Below, in pieces: positions 1-7,414 of a DNA stretch of 64,000 nucleotides. The DNA is taken from positions 124,001 to 188,000 of the forward strand of contig NZ_FXAT01000006.1 of assembly GCF_900177725.1 (NCBI RefSeq), written 5' to 3'. The DNA comes from Paraburkholderia susongensis. GTDB taxonomy: Bacteria; Pseudomonadota; Gammaproteobacteria; Burkholderiales; Burkholderiaceae. The translations under genes and the position numbers were made by a program. Every line of letters begins with the position of its first letter. Position 1 is the stretch's first letter. Below the pieces are notes generated by a model, which was not told where the DNA came from, made no database searches, and saw only the letters and a list, made by a program, of their open reading frames with translations.

Positions 1-879
1 GACACCGGCATGATCGCGGTGTTGCACACGACGCGATCGCCGGCCAGCGACTTCGTCGCGCGCGCGAAGGCACTCGAACGCCGTGAAGAGGTGTTGTCGG
101 TGTCGATCGTGCATGGGTTTCCATGGGGCGACACGCCTGACATGGGCACCAAAGTGGTGATCTATACCGATGCGCGGCTCGATCGCGACGGCAGTACGGG
201 CCGCGCGCTGGCCCGCGCCTTTGCAGACGATCTGTGGGCCGCACGCGAGCAATTCGAACCGGCGTTGCCCGGCATCGATGACGCCTTCGATCTGGCCGAG
301 AGCACCTCCGGCACCGTGGTGCTCGCCGACGGTGCGGACAACTCCGGTGGCGGCGCGCCGAGCGACTCGACATTTATCCTGCGCAGACTGTTTGAACGCA
401 AGATGACGGGCGCGTGTCTCGGGCCGCTCTGGGATCCGGGCGCCGTACGGCTCGCCTTCGCGGCGGGCGAAGGTGCGACGCTGCCGCTGCGCGTAGGCGG
501 CAAGATTAGCCCCCTCTCCGGTGATCCGGTAGATGCGGTCTGGCGCGTGTGCGCGCTCAAGCGCGGCATGATGATGAGCGGCCTCGCCGGCACACCGGCG
601 AAGCTCGGCGACTGCGCACTGATCGAAAGCGCGGGCGTCGAAGTAGTCATTACCAGCCTGCGCTGCCAGGCGTTCAGTGTCGATCTCTTCACGCAGCTCG
701 GCTGCGATCCCGCAACGCGGCGCTTCGTCATACTTAAATCGTCGCAGCATTTCTATGCCGCGTATGCACCGATAGCCAGCAGGGTGATTTACGTGGCCGC
801 ACGCGGCGTAGTGGCTCATGACCTGTCGACATTGCCATTCCGCAAGATCTCACGTCCCAAATGGCCGTTGGACCGCTGA
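1..879 (+). CDS. M81 family metallopeptidase (MlrC-like), C-terminal part
   Basis: The reading frame is open from the first base, so the start lies upstream of the window and only about 292 C-terminal residues are visible; family members are usually close to 500 residues. The visible part matches the MlrC C-terminal domain: a GGGAPSDST segment near residues 115-123 resembles the glycine-rich GGGAPxD turn of the family, and the chain ends in the typical PFRKISRPKWPLD tail. Members are related to microcystinase C and are mostly of unknown substrate in soil bacteria; the zinc-binding part would be in the missing N-terminal half. A RidA protein and a DadA-like oxidoreductase follow on the same strand, so the trio probably processes a small peptide, amide or amino compound. 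The family call is fairly safe; the substrate is unknown. Confidence 0.82.
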   Translation, partial: DTGMIAVLHTTRSPASDFVARAKALERREEVLSVSIVHGFPWGDTPDMGTKVVIYTDARLDRDGSTGRALARAFADDLWAAREQFEPALPGIDDAFDLAESTSGTVVLADGADNSGGGAPSDSTFILRRLFERKMTGACLGPLWDPGAVRLAFAAGEGATLPLRVGGKISPLSGDPVDAVWRVCALKRGMMMSGLAGTPAKLGDCALIESAGVEVVITSLRCQAFSVDLFTQLGCDPATRRFVILKSSQHFYAAYAPIASRVIYVAARGVVAHDLSTLPFRKISRPKWPLDR

Positions 880-940
880 GCACCGTGTATGCTAGCTGGC
901 CGCCCTCGTTCTTCTCTCTTGCTCTTCTAAAAAACTACCG

Positions 941-1294
941 ATGAATAATCCGATTAAACGACTCCAAACCAACGCCCGTATGAGCCAGGTGGTAATCGCC
1001 AATGGCATCGCCTATCTGTCAGGCCAGGTGGCCGATACGGCGGGCGCGGCAATCGAAATGCAGACCACGGAGATTCTTTCGCGCATCGACACATTGCTCG
1101 CATCGGCGGGCTGCGACAGGACGGGACTGCTAACGGCAAACGTATGGCTTAGCGATCCAAAGCATTTCGATGCATTCAACGCAGTCTGGGATAACTGGGT
1201 GGGAGACGGGCATGCCCCGACGCGCGCCTGCGTGACCGCTCTGCTGATGAAGCCCGGGCTCGATGTCGAAGTGGCTGTCACCGCGCTCGTCTGA
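941..1294 (+). CDS. RidA (YjgF/YER057c/UK114) family protein
   Basis: This 117-residue protein has the length and layout of the RidA family, which hydrolyses reactive enamine/imine intermediates to ketones and ammonia in the cytoplasm. The substrate-binding arginine lies in the C-terminal APTRACVTA segment, followed by the family-typical LDVEVAVTAL strand. The N-terminal part (SQVVIANGIAYLSGQV) is also characteristic. No good Shine-Dalgarno sequence precedes the ATG. An amino-acid-oxidase-like flavoprotein begins 58 bp downstream; such flavoproteins generate imines, so this protein probably clears the product of its neighbour. It is not necessarily the housekeeping RidA, because the family has several accessory subgroups. 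Confidence 0.88.
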   Translation: MNNPIKRLQTNARMSQVVIANGIAYLSGQVADTAGAAIEMQTTEILSRIDTLLASAGCDRTGLLTANVWLSDPKHFDAFNAVWDNWVGDGHAPTRACVTALLMKPGLDVEVAVTALV

Positions 1295-1352
1295 TGGGCG
1301 GCACACAACATCAATACCTTGCGTGGCACGAGTACAAAAAGGAAATGATTGG

Positions 1353-2585
1353 ATGAAGTTCGATACAGTCGTGCTGGGCGGCGGCATCGTCGGCGTCTCG
1401 GTGGCCGTGCATTTGCAGCGGCGGGGCCTGTCTGTTGCGCTTGTCGATCGCAAGGCGCCGGGAAATGAAACATCATTTGGCAATGCCGGCTTGATTCAGC
1501 GCGAAGGCGTTTATCCATATGCATTCCCGCGCGATCTCGCCTCGCTTGCGCGTTACGCGTCAAATCGCGCAACCGATGTCCGCTATCACCCGGCCGCGAT
1601 GCCCAGATTGTTGCCGTTTCTTTACCGCTATTGGCACAACTCGCGCGACGACCGGCACACGCGGATCGCGCGAGCGTATTCGACACTCATCGAGCATTGC
1701 CTCACCGAACACCACGACCTGATTGAAGCGTCGAACGCGCAGGAGCTATTGCGCACGGGCGGCTGGACAAAGGTATTCCGCACGAGCCGGGTGATGGATA
1801 AAGCGGTCGCGGAGGCACAACGCTGGCGCTCGGAATATAACGTCGAATATGAAGTATTGGATCGCACCGCGCTGCGCGCGTCCGAACCGGCGCTGAGCGA
1901 CACGTTGGTGGGCGGCGTGCGCTACACGTCCTCGCAATCGGTCAGCGACCCGAGCCGGCTCGTCACCGCGTATGCACGCCTTTTCGAAAGTCTGGGAGGA
2001 AAGGTATTGATCGGCGACGCCGGCACGCTCAGACCATCATGGCATGTCATGACGCAGGACGGGGAAGTGGAGTCGAAGTCGATTGTCGTCGCGATGGGGC
2101 CGTGGTCCGGCGACATCGCCGCCAGACTCGGCTACGACTTGCCGCTTGCCGTGAAGCGCGGCTACCACATGCACTATGCGACGCAGAATGGCGCGTGTCT
2201 CAATCAACCGGTGCTCGACGCGGAAGTCGGCTTCATGATTACGCCGATGATACGCGGCATCCGTTTGACGACGGGCGCGGAGCTTGGCTATCGCGACACG
2301 GCCAAGACCCCTGTGCAACTGGAAGCCGTCGAGCCTTTGGCGCGAGATATTTTCGCACTCGGCGCGCGCCTCGATACCGAGCCGTGGCTAGGGTGCCGCC
2401 CTTGCACGCCGGACATGATGCCGATCATCGGTCCCGCCCCTCGGCATGACAACGTGTGGTTCGCATTCGGGCATGCTCATCATGGTCTGACTCTTGGGCC
2501 GGTAACGGGGCGTCTGATCGCGGAAATGATGACCGGAGAGTCGCCTCTGGTCGATACACAGCCCTTCCGGGTCAATCGGTTTTGA
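1353..2585 (+). CDS. DadA-like FAD-dependent amino acid oxidoreductase
   Basis: This 410-residue flavoprotein has a DAO-type fold. An N-terminal Rossmann motif GGGIVG lies at about residues 9-14 and an acidic residue ends the second strand (LVDRK). A C-terminal segment (GCRPCTPDMMPIIGPAP, then FAFGHAHHGLTLGP) is typical of D-amino acid dehydrogenases and related glycine/sarcosine oxidases. The frame is open further upstream, but the ATG at 1353 is preceded by AAGGAA at a good distance and starts directly at the Rossmann strand. It probably oxidises an amine or D-amino acid to an imine and feeds the RidA protein upstream. The substrate cannot be read from the sequence. Confidence 0.85.
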   Translation: MKFDTVVLGGGIVGVSVAVHLQRRGLSVALVDRKAPGNETSFGNAGLIQREGVYPYAFPRDLASLARYASNRATDVRYHPAAMPRLLPFLYRYWHNSRDDRHTRIARAYSTLIEHCLTEHHDLIEASNAQELLRTGGWTKVFRTSRVMDKAVAEAQRWRSEYNVEYEVLDRTALRASEPALSDTLVGGVRYTSSQSVSDPSRLVTAYARLFESLGGKVLIGDAGTLRPSWHVMTQDGEVESKSIVVAMGPWSGDIAARLGYDLPLAVKRGYHMHYATQNGACLNQPVLDAEVGFMITPMIRGIRLTTGAELGYRDTAKTPVQLEAVEPLARDIFALGARLDTEPWLGCRPCTPDMMPIIGPAPRHDNVWFAFGHAHHGLTLGPVTGRLIAEMMTGESPLVDTQPFRVNRF

Positions 2586-2632
2586 CCGCTACCTTGGTGT
2601 TTCGAACAGACTGCGCGCAACAACCGGACCTT

Positions 2633-3382
2633 TCACCGTCCGGCGAATCTCGGCGCCCTTTTTTCGCGCTGCGCGCTGAATCCCTCGCGAATGTCCTCGC
2701 TTTGCGCGATCACGTCCATCTGCCGTCGCGTGCGCCCTAGCGTTTCTGTGGGACCATGCGCCAGCACGCCTTCATTGACGAAGCGCTTCAGGGTCGCGAG
2801 CACGAGCGGCGCCATGGTGGCCAGTTCGCGCGCCATCGCCAGCGCCGCTTCCACATGGCCGCCATTCGGCACCACTTCGTTCACGAGACCCGCCTGATAC
2901 GCGCGCCGCGCATCGACGGGACGGGCAAGCAGCATGATCTCCATCGCCACCTTATGCGCGATGCGCCCCGCGAGCCCGGCGATCATGCCTTGCGTGAGCC
3001 CGAGCTTCGCTTCGGGGTAGAAGAATTTCGCATCCTCGGTGGCGACGCACAGGTCCGCCATCATCGCGATCACGAGGCCGCCGCCCACGCACCAGCCCGA
3101 TACCGCGCAAATCACGGGCTTCTCCGTCGTGATGCCGACGCTCGGCACGCAGCGCCATAATTCGGGCATGTCGTTCACGTCCGCGCCCGCGGTGAATGCG
3201 GCCGTGCCCGCGCCGGCGATCACGGCCACGCGTTGCGGCGACCGGTCGAACGCGGCGAAGGCGTCCTGCAATTCGATCGCCGTTTGCGCGCTGATCGCGT
3301 TGCGCCGCTTCTCGCGGTTGATGGTGATGAGCGTGACGCCATCGTCGAAATTCTCGATCAACAGGTTTTCAGGCTGGGACAT
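2633..3382 (-). CDS. enoyl-CoA hydratase/isomerase family protein (first copy)
   Basis: This is a crotonase-fold protein of 249 residues, the usual length. The first oxyanion-hole segment is TAGAD near residues 64-68 and the second is GWCVGGGL near 96-103. Both glutamates used by true hydratases are present, at about E124 (YPEAKLGL) and E148 (AMEIML), so hydratase activity is plausible. The gene lies 18 bp downstream of a large CoA ligase on the same strand and is clearly co-transcribed with it. A second ligase-hydratase pair of the same type follows at 6664-9520. The natural acyl-CoA is unknown. Confidence 0.9.
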   Translation of the reverse strand: MSQPENLLIENFDDGVTLITINREKRRNAISAQTAIELQDAFAAFDRSPQRVAVIAGAGTAAFTAGADVNDMPELWRCVPSVGITTEKPVICAVSGWCVGGGLVIAMMADLCVATEDAKFFYPEAKLGLTQGMIAGLAGRIAHKVAMEIMLLARPVDARRAYQAGLVNEVVPNGGHVEAALAMARELATMAPLVLATLKRFVNEGVLAHGPTETLGRTRRQMDVIAQSEDIREGFSAQREKRAPRFAGR

Positions 3383-3400
3383 GGAAGGCTCCGGAATGAA

Positions 3401-5488
3401 CTAGGCAATGCGCAGCCGCGCGTCGACGGCCCAGCATGCGTGTTTGCCGACGATCAGCGGGTTGATATCGAGTTCGAAGTCGCGGTCCGCGAGATCGGCG
3501 GCGAGCCAGCTCACGCGCGCGATGGCGTCGACGACCTTGTCGATCGCGAGAGCAGCGCCGCGGTAACCCTCGAGGATGCGCCACACAGGCAACGTCGCAA
3601 GCAGCGCGCGTATGTGTTCGTTCGATGCCGGCGCGCATGCAATCGCGCGCTGCGCCAGGAGTTCGACGAGCACGCCGCCCGCACCGAACACGACGACCGG
3701 CCCAAACTGCGCGTCGCGCCGCGCACCCACGATCAGTTCCAGCTCGCCTTTCACCTGTGCCTGCACCGATACGCCCTCGACGCGCGCATCCGGCATCGCG
3801 CGCCGCGCCGCCGCGCACAAGCGCTCGAAGGTTTCGCGCACGCCGGCTTCATCGGCGACCCCCACGGCCACGCCGCCGATGTCGCTCTTGTGCACGATGT
3901 CGCGCGACGCGATCTTCATGACGAGCGGATAGCCGATTTCTTTCGCGAGGCGCACGGCCGCGTCCGCGCTGCTCGCAATGGCGCCCGCGTTGACCGGAAT
4001 TCCGTAACGCCGGAAGACGGCTTTACTGGCGTCCTCGTCGTAGGTGCCGGGTTCGGGCGCCGAAGGTAGCGCGTCGGGTCTTCGCGGCTTCTCGAAGCAT
4101 TGGTGCTGCGCGTGGCGACGCCATGCCGTCCAGACGTTCATGGCTTCATCGAGCGTGTTCGTATAAGGAATGCCGCGCTCGCGCAAAAGCGCGCGCAACG
4201 GATCGCTCGTCACGCCCGCTTCGACCGTGAAAAGCACGGGCTTGCCCGCGTTGCCGGCAAACGGCGATGCTTGCGCCCGCACCAGTTCGCTCGTCAGCAT
4301 GAACGGCGCCATCGTCACGGGCACGAAAATGCCGTCGGTCTGTTCATCCGCCTGCAAGGCAGCGACCGTATCCTGTGCGGCGCGCGCCGGATCGCTGGAA
4401 ATGCGCGAACCGAAATCGACCGGATTGTTCGCCTGTCCTTGTGCGTAATGCTCGTGCAGCACGCCGTGCGTGATATCGCTGAAACTGGCGAGTGAAAAAC
4501 CGCGCTCGAACAGCGCGTCCGAGGCGAGCGCGCCGCCGCCGCCCGAGGGCGTGAAGATGGCGATGCGATTCACAGCGCTACTCGGGTAACGCACCATCGA
4601 TGCAGCGAGCGTCATCATCGCGCCGAGGTCGTTCATCAGCGTGATGCCGTTCTCTTCGCATACGGCCGCGAAAACTGCATGATTGCCCGCGATGCTCGCC
4701 GTATGCGAAAACGCCGCGCGGCAACCCGCTTCGGTGCGGCCCGCCTTCACCGCAAGCCACGGCTTGCCCGCGGCACGCGCGCGCCGTGCCGCCGCGACGA
4801 AACGCTGCGCGTCCTTTATGCCCTCGATATACGTGCAGATCACTTGCGTGTCGGGATCGTCGGCGAGGAACTCCACGAAGTCCGCGAGTTCCAGGTCGGC
4901 CTGGTTGCCGACCGAAATGCCATGACTGAAACCGATGCCGTGCGCCCACGCACGATCGAAGAATGTTGTCATGAGCGCGCCGCTCTGGCTCACGAGACCG
5001 ATCGGTTGCTGCGGCAATTCGGCAATTTCCAGCACCGGCGACGAGCACGCCGCCAGCCGGTTCGCCGCGCTGATGAGCCCGAGACAGTTTGGCCCGATGA
5101 GCCGCATGCCATGCGCGCGCGCAATGCTCACGATCTCATTCTCGACTTTGCGCCCGGCTTCACCCGCATCGGAAAACCCTGCCGTAATGATGAGCCCGCA
5201 ACCAATGCCCATGCTCGCGGCCGCTTCGATCGTGCCTTTCACGCTCGACTGAGGCACCGCGAGCACGACCATGTCGGGCACTGCGGGCAGCGCGTCGAAG
5301 TCGGGGTAGGCCTTGATGTCAAACAGGGTGTCGCGCTTCGCGTTGATCGGATACACCGGCCCGGCGAAGCGATGGCGCAGCACCATCCGCAACAGTCGTC
5401 CACCGAACTTCGACTGATCTTCCGACGCCCCGACGATCGCAAGCGACTCGGGCCGCAGCAAGCGCGCGATATCCATGGATGCTTGCAC
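3401..5488 (-). CDS. acetate--CoA ligase (ADP-forming) family protein (first copy)
   Basis: This is a single-chain acyl-CoA synthetase of 695 residues. It has an N-terminal CoA-binding domain (IVGASEDQSKFGG), a succinyl-CoA-synthetase-like middle region with the phosphorylated-histidine segment FSHTASIAG (His about 262), and a C-terminal ATP-grasp domain from about residue 485. The family activates carboxylic acids to acyl-CoA with ATP, usually forming ADP and phosphate. I place the start at a GTG (5488) because AAGGAG sits nine bases upstream of it; the ATG at 5476 would lie 21 bases from that site. It forms a pair with the hydratase downstream and has a close paralogue at 7415-9520. The substrate is not determined. 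Confidence 0.87.
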   Translation of the reverse strand: MQASMDIARLLRPESLAIVGASEDQSKFGGRLLRMVLRHRFAGPVYPINAKRDTLFDIKAYPDFDALPAVPDMVVLAVPQSSVKGTIEAAASMGIGCGLIITAGFSDAGEAGRKVENEIVSIARAHGMRLIGPNCLGLISAANRLAACSSPVLEIAELPQQPIGLVSQSGALMTTFFDRAWAHGIGFSHGISVGNQADLELADFVEFLADDPDTQVICTYIEGIKDAQRFVAAARRARAAGKPWLAVKAGRTEAGCRAAFSHTASIAGNHAVFAAVCEENGITLMNDLGAMMTLAASMVRYPSSAVNRIAIFTPSGGGGALASDALFERGFSLASFSDITHGVLHEHYAQGQANNPVDFGSRISSDPARAAQDTVAALQADEQTDGIFVPVTMAPFMLTSELVRAQASPFAGNAGKPVLFTVEAGVTSDPLRALLRERGIPYTNTLDEAMNVWTAWRRHAQHQCFEKPRRPDALPSAPEPGTYDEDASKAVFRRYGIPVNAGAIASSADAAVRLAKEIGYPLVMKIASRDIVHKSDIGGVAVGVADEAGVRETFERLCAAARRAMPDARVEGVSVQAQVKGELELIVGARRDAQFGPVVVFGAGGVLVELLAQRAIACAPASNEHIRALLATLPVWRILEGYRGAALAIDKVVDAIARVSWLAADLADRDFELDINPLIVGKHACWAVDARLRIA

Positions 5489-5571
5489 TGGGCTTGTCTC
5501 CTTTGGGTTCCATGATGTGACGGACTGTTGCCGTTTCACCAGTATTGGCTGGAAATGCCCGCCATGCATGC

Positions 5572-5588
5572 GTTCCGGAATACGGAAC
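5572..5588. promoter_or_regulatory. 17-bp inverted repeat, candidate IclR-type operator
   Basis: GTTCCG GAATA CGGAAC is a perfect 6-5-6 palindrome in the divergent promoter region between the CoA ligase (start 5488) and the Bug protein (start 5683). The geometry is the same 6-5-6 layout as the two palindromes near 19938 and 22237, but the half-site sequence differs. A second IclR regulator (17127-17987) ends the same minus-strand gene series and is the natural candidate to bind here. The palindrome is seen directly; binding is inference. Confidence 0.5.
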
Positions 5589-5682
5589 ATCGGCGCTTGA
5601 ATGGCAAAGCTGTCATATTGCTCAAACGAGGCCGTCTCGTCTCATGGGAACGAAGCCGGCCCGTCACCACAAGGAGACGCTC

Positions 5683-6663
5683 GTGAAAACGTTCAAGCCA
5701 TGGCGCGCGCTGGCGGGCGTCGCGCTGACTCTCTCGCTCGTGCCTGCGCTCTGTCACGCGGACCCGGACTATCCCACCCGCCCCATACGCATGATCGTGC
5801 CGTTTACGCCGGGTGGCGCCTCCGATAACCTCGCGCGTGCCCTCGCCGCCGAATTGACGAAAAAGCTCGGGCAGAACGCGATCGTCGAGAACAAGCCGGG
5901 CGCGGGCACCGTGATCGGCTCGCAGTACGTCGCGCACGCATCGCCCGATGGCTATACGCTGCTGTGGGCCACCGCCCCGCTGGCGATCAACGCTTCGCTG
6001 ATGAAGCATCTGCCCTACGACACGTTGAATGACCTAACCGCCGTCGTGGACGTGGCCTCGTCTCCGGAAGTCCTTGTGGTGAACAAGTCGGAGAACATCA
6101 CGACGCTTCAGCAGCTCATCGACAAGGCAAAGCAGAATCCCGGCAAGCTGACCTACGGATCGTCGGGCATAGGCGGCTCGCCCCATCTGGCGACCGTGAT
6201 GTTCGCCAACGACGCCGGCATCAAACTCACGCACGTGCCCTATCAAGGCTCTGCGCCCGCGGTGACGGCGGCCATGGCGGGTCAGGTGAATCTCGTCATC
6301 GACACGTTCCTCACATGCCTGCCGGGGATCAACGCGGGCACGCTGGTTCCGCTCGCGCAGACCGAGTCGAAGCGTTCGAGCGTGCTGCCCAACGTGCCGA
6401 CGATGGCCGAAGCGGGCCTGAAAGGCTATCAGGCGAGCGCGTGGTTTTCGTTGCTCGCACCGGCGAAAATCCCGAAACCAATTGTCGACAAGCTGAACAA
6501 GACGGTGAACGAGATCATCAAGGAGCCGAAGTTTCAGGCGCTCTTTGCCCGCCAGGCGATCTTCATGGTCGGCGGCACGCCCGACGCGGCCGAGACGCAT
6601 TTGAAGAACGAAGTCGCGCGGTGGCAGACCGCGGTCAAACAGTCGGGCGCATCGATCGAATAA
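5683..6663 (+). CDS. Bug-family tripartite tricarboxylate transporter substrate-binding protein
   Basis: This is a periplasmic solute receptor of the TctC/Bug family (326 residues). The GTG start at 5683 is fixed by AAGGAG a few bases upstream and opens directly into a signal peptide (basic KTFKPWR, then a hydrophobic stretch ending ALCHA). The mature part begins with the family signature DYPTRPIRMIVPFTPGGASDN and contains VENKPGAGTVIG. Bug receptors deliver carboxylates or related acids to TctA/TctB permeases. No permease genes adjoin it; it stands alone in the opposite direction between two CoA-ligase modules and may share the TctA/TctB pair at 11902-14015. Its stop codon directly abuts the stop of the convergent hydratase. 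Confidence 0.92.
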   Translation: MKTFKPWRALAGVALTLSLVPALCHADPDYPTRPIRMIVPFTPGGASDNLARALAAELTKKLGQNAIVENKPGAGTVIGSQYVAHASPDGYTLLWATAPLAINASLMKHLPYDTLNDLTAVVDVASSPEVLVVNKSENITTLQQLIDKAKQNPGKLTYGSSGIGGSPHLATVMFANDAGIKLTHVPYQGSAPAVTAAMAGQVNLVIDTFLTCLPGINAGTLVPLAQTESKRSSVLPNVPTMAEAGLKGYQASAWFSLLAPAKIPKPIVDKLNKTVNEIIKEPKFQALFARQAIFMVGGTPDAAETHLKNEVARWQTAVKQSGASIE

Positions 6664-7410
6664 CTACTTGCCTTGATAGGTCGGCGCGCGCTTCTCGCGA
6701 AATGCCGCCGGCCCTTCCTTCGCATCGCTGCTTTCGCTGATCGTCGCGAGCTGCGCCTGGGTACGCGCCATGCGCTCCGCCGGCGATTGTGCAACCACGT
6801 CCTGCACGACCCAGCGCTTGAGCGTCTTCAGCACCAGCGGCGCCGATTGCGCCAGCTCGCGGGCGATCGCGAGTGCAGCATCGACATGCGCACCGCGCGG
6901 CGTCACCTCGTTGATGAGGCCCATCTGCATCGCGCGAGCGGCGCTGAAACGACGCCCCAGCAACATCACCTCCATTGCGAACTTGTGCGGTATGCGTCCT
7001 GCCATCGACGCAATGATGCCGCCGGTAAATCCGAGTTTTGCTTCGGGATACTGAAGAATAGCATTCTCCGATGCCACCACAAGGTCGCTCATCATCGCGA
7101 ACACGAGACCGCCGCCTATGCACCAGCCGCCCACGGCCGCGATGACCGGCTTTTCGGTGCGAAAGCCGACCGTCGGCGTGCAGCGCCAGAATTCGGGCTT
7201 GTCGTTCAGGTCGGCGCCGGCGCAGAAGGCGTCGTCGCCCGCGCCGGTAAAAATCGCGACGCGCTGCTCCGAGCGATCGAATGCTTCGAACGCGCGCTGG
7301 ATGTCGAGCGCGGCCTGGCTGTTCATGGCGTTCTTCTTGTGTGGCCGGTTCAGCGTGATCAGCGTCACGCCGTCGTCGAAATGCTCGACTATCACGGGAC
7401 TATCGTTCAT
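6664..7410 (-). CDS. enoyl-CoA hydratase/isomerase family protein (second copy)
   Basis: A crotonase-family protein of 248 residues, clearly paralogous to the one at 2633-3382 along its whole length. Both catalytic glutamates are kept, at about E123 (YPEAKLGF) and E147 (AMEVML), and the oxyanion segments CAGAD and GWCIGGGL are intact. It follows the second large CoA ligase with only four bases between the genes and is in the same operon. The repeated ligase plus hydratase pairing suggests that the two pairs handle related acyl-CoA substrates, or successive steps of one pathway. Confidence 0.9.
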   Translation of the reverse strand: MNDSPVIVEHFDDGVTLITLNRPHKKNAMNSQAALDIQRAFEAFDRSEQRVAIFTGAGDDAFCAGADLNDKPEFWRCTPTVGFRTEKPVIAAVGGWCIGGGLVFAMMSDLVVASENAILQYPEAKLGFTGGIIASMAGRIPHKFAMEVMLLGRRFSAARAMQMGLINEVTPRGAHVDAALAIARELAQSAPLVLKTLKRWVVQDVVAQSPAERMARTQAQLATISESSDAKEGPAAFREKRAPTYQGK

Positions 7411-7414
7411 ATTT

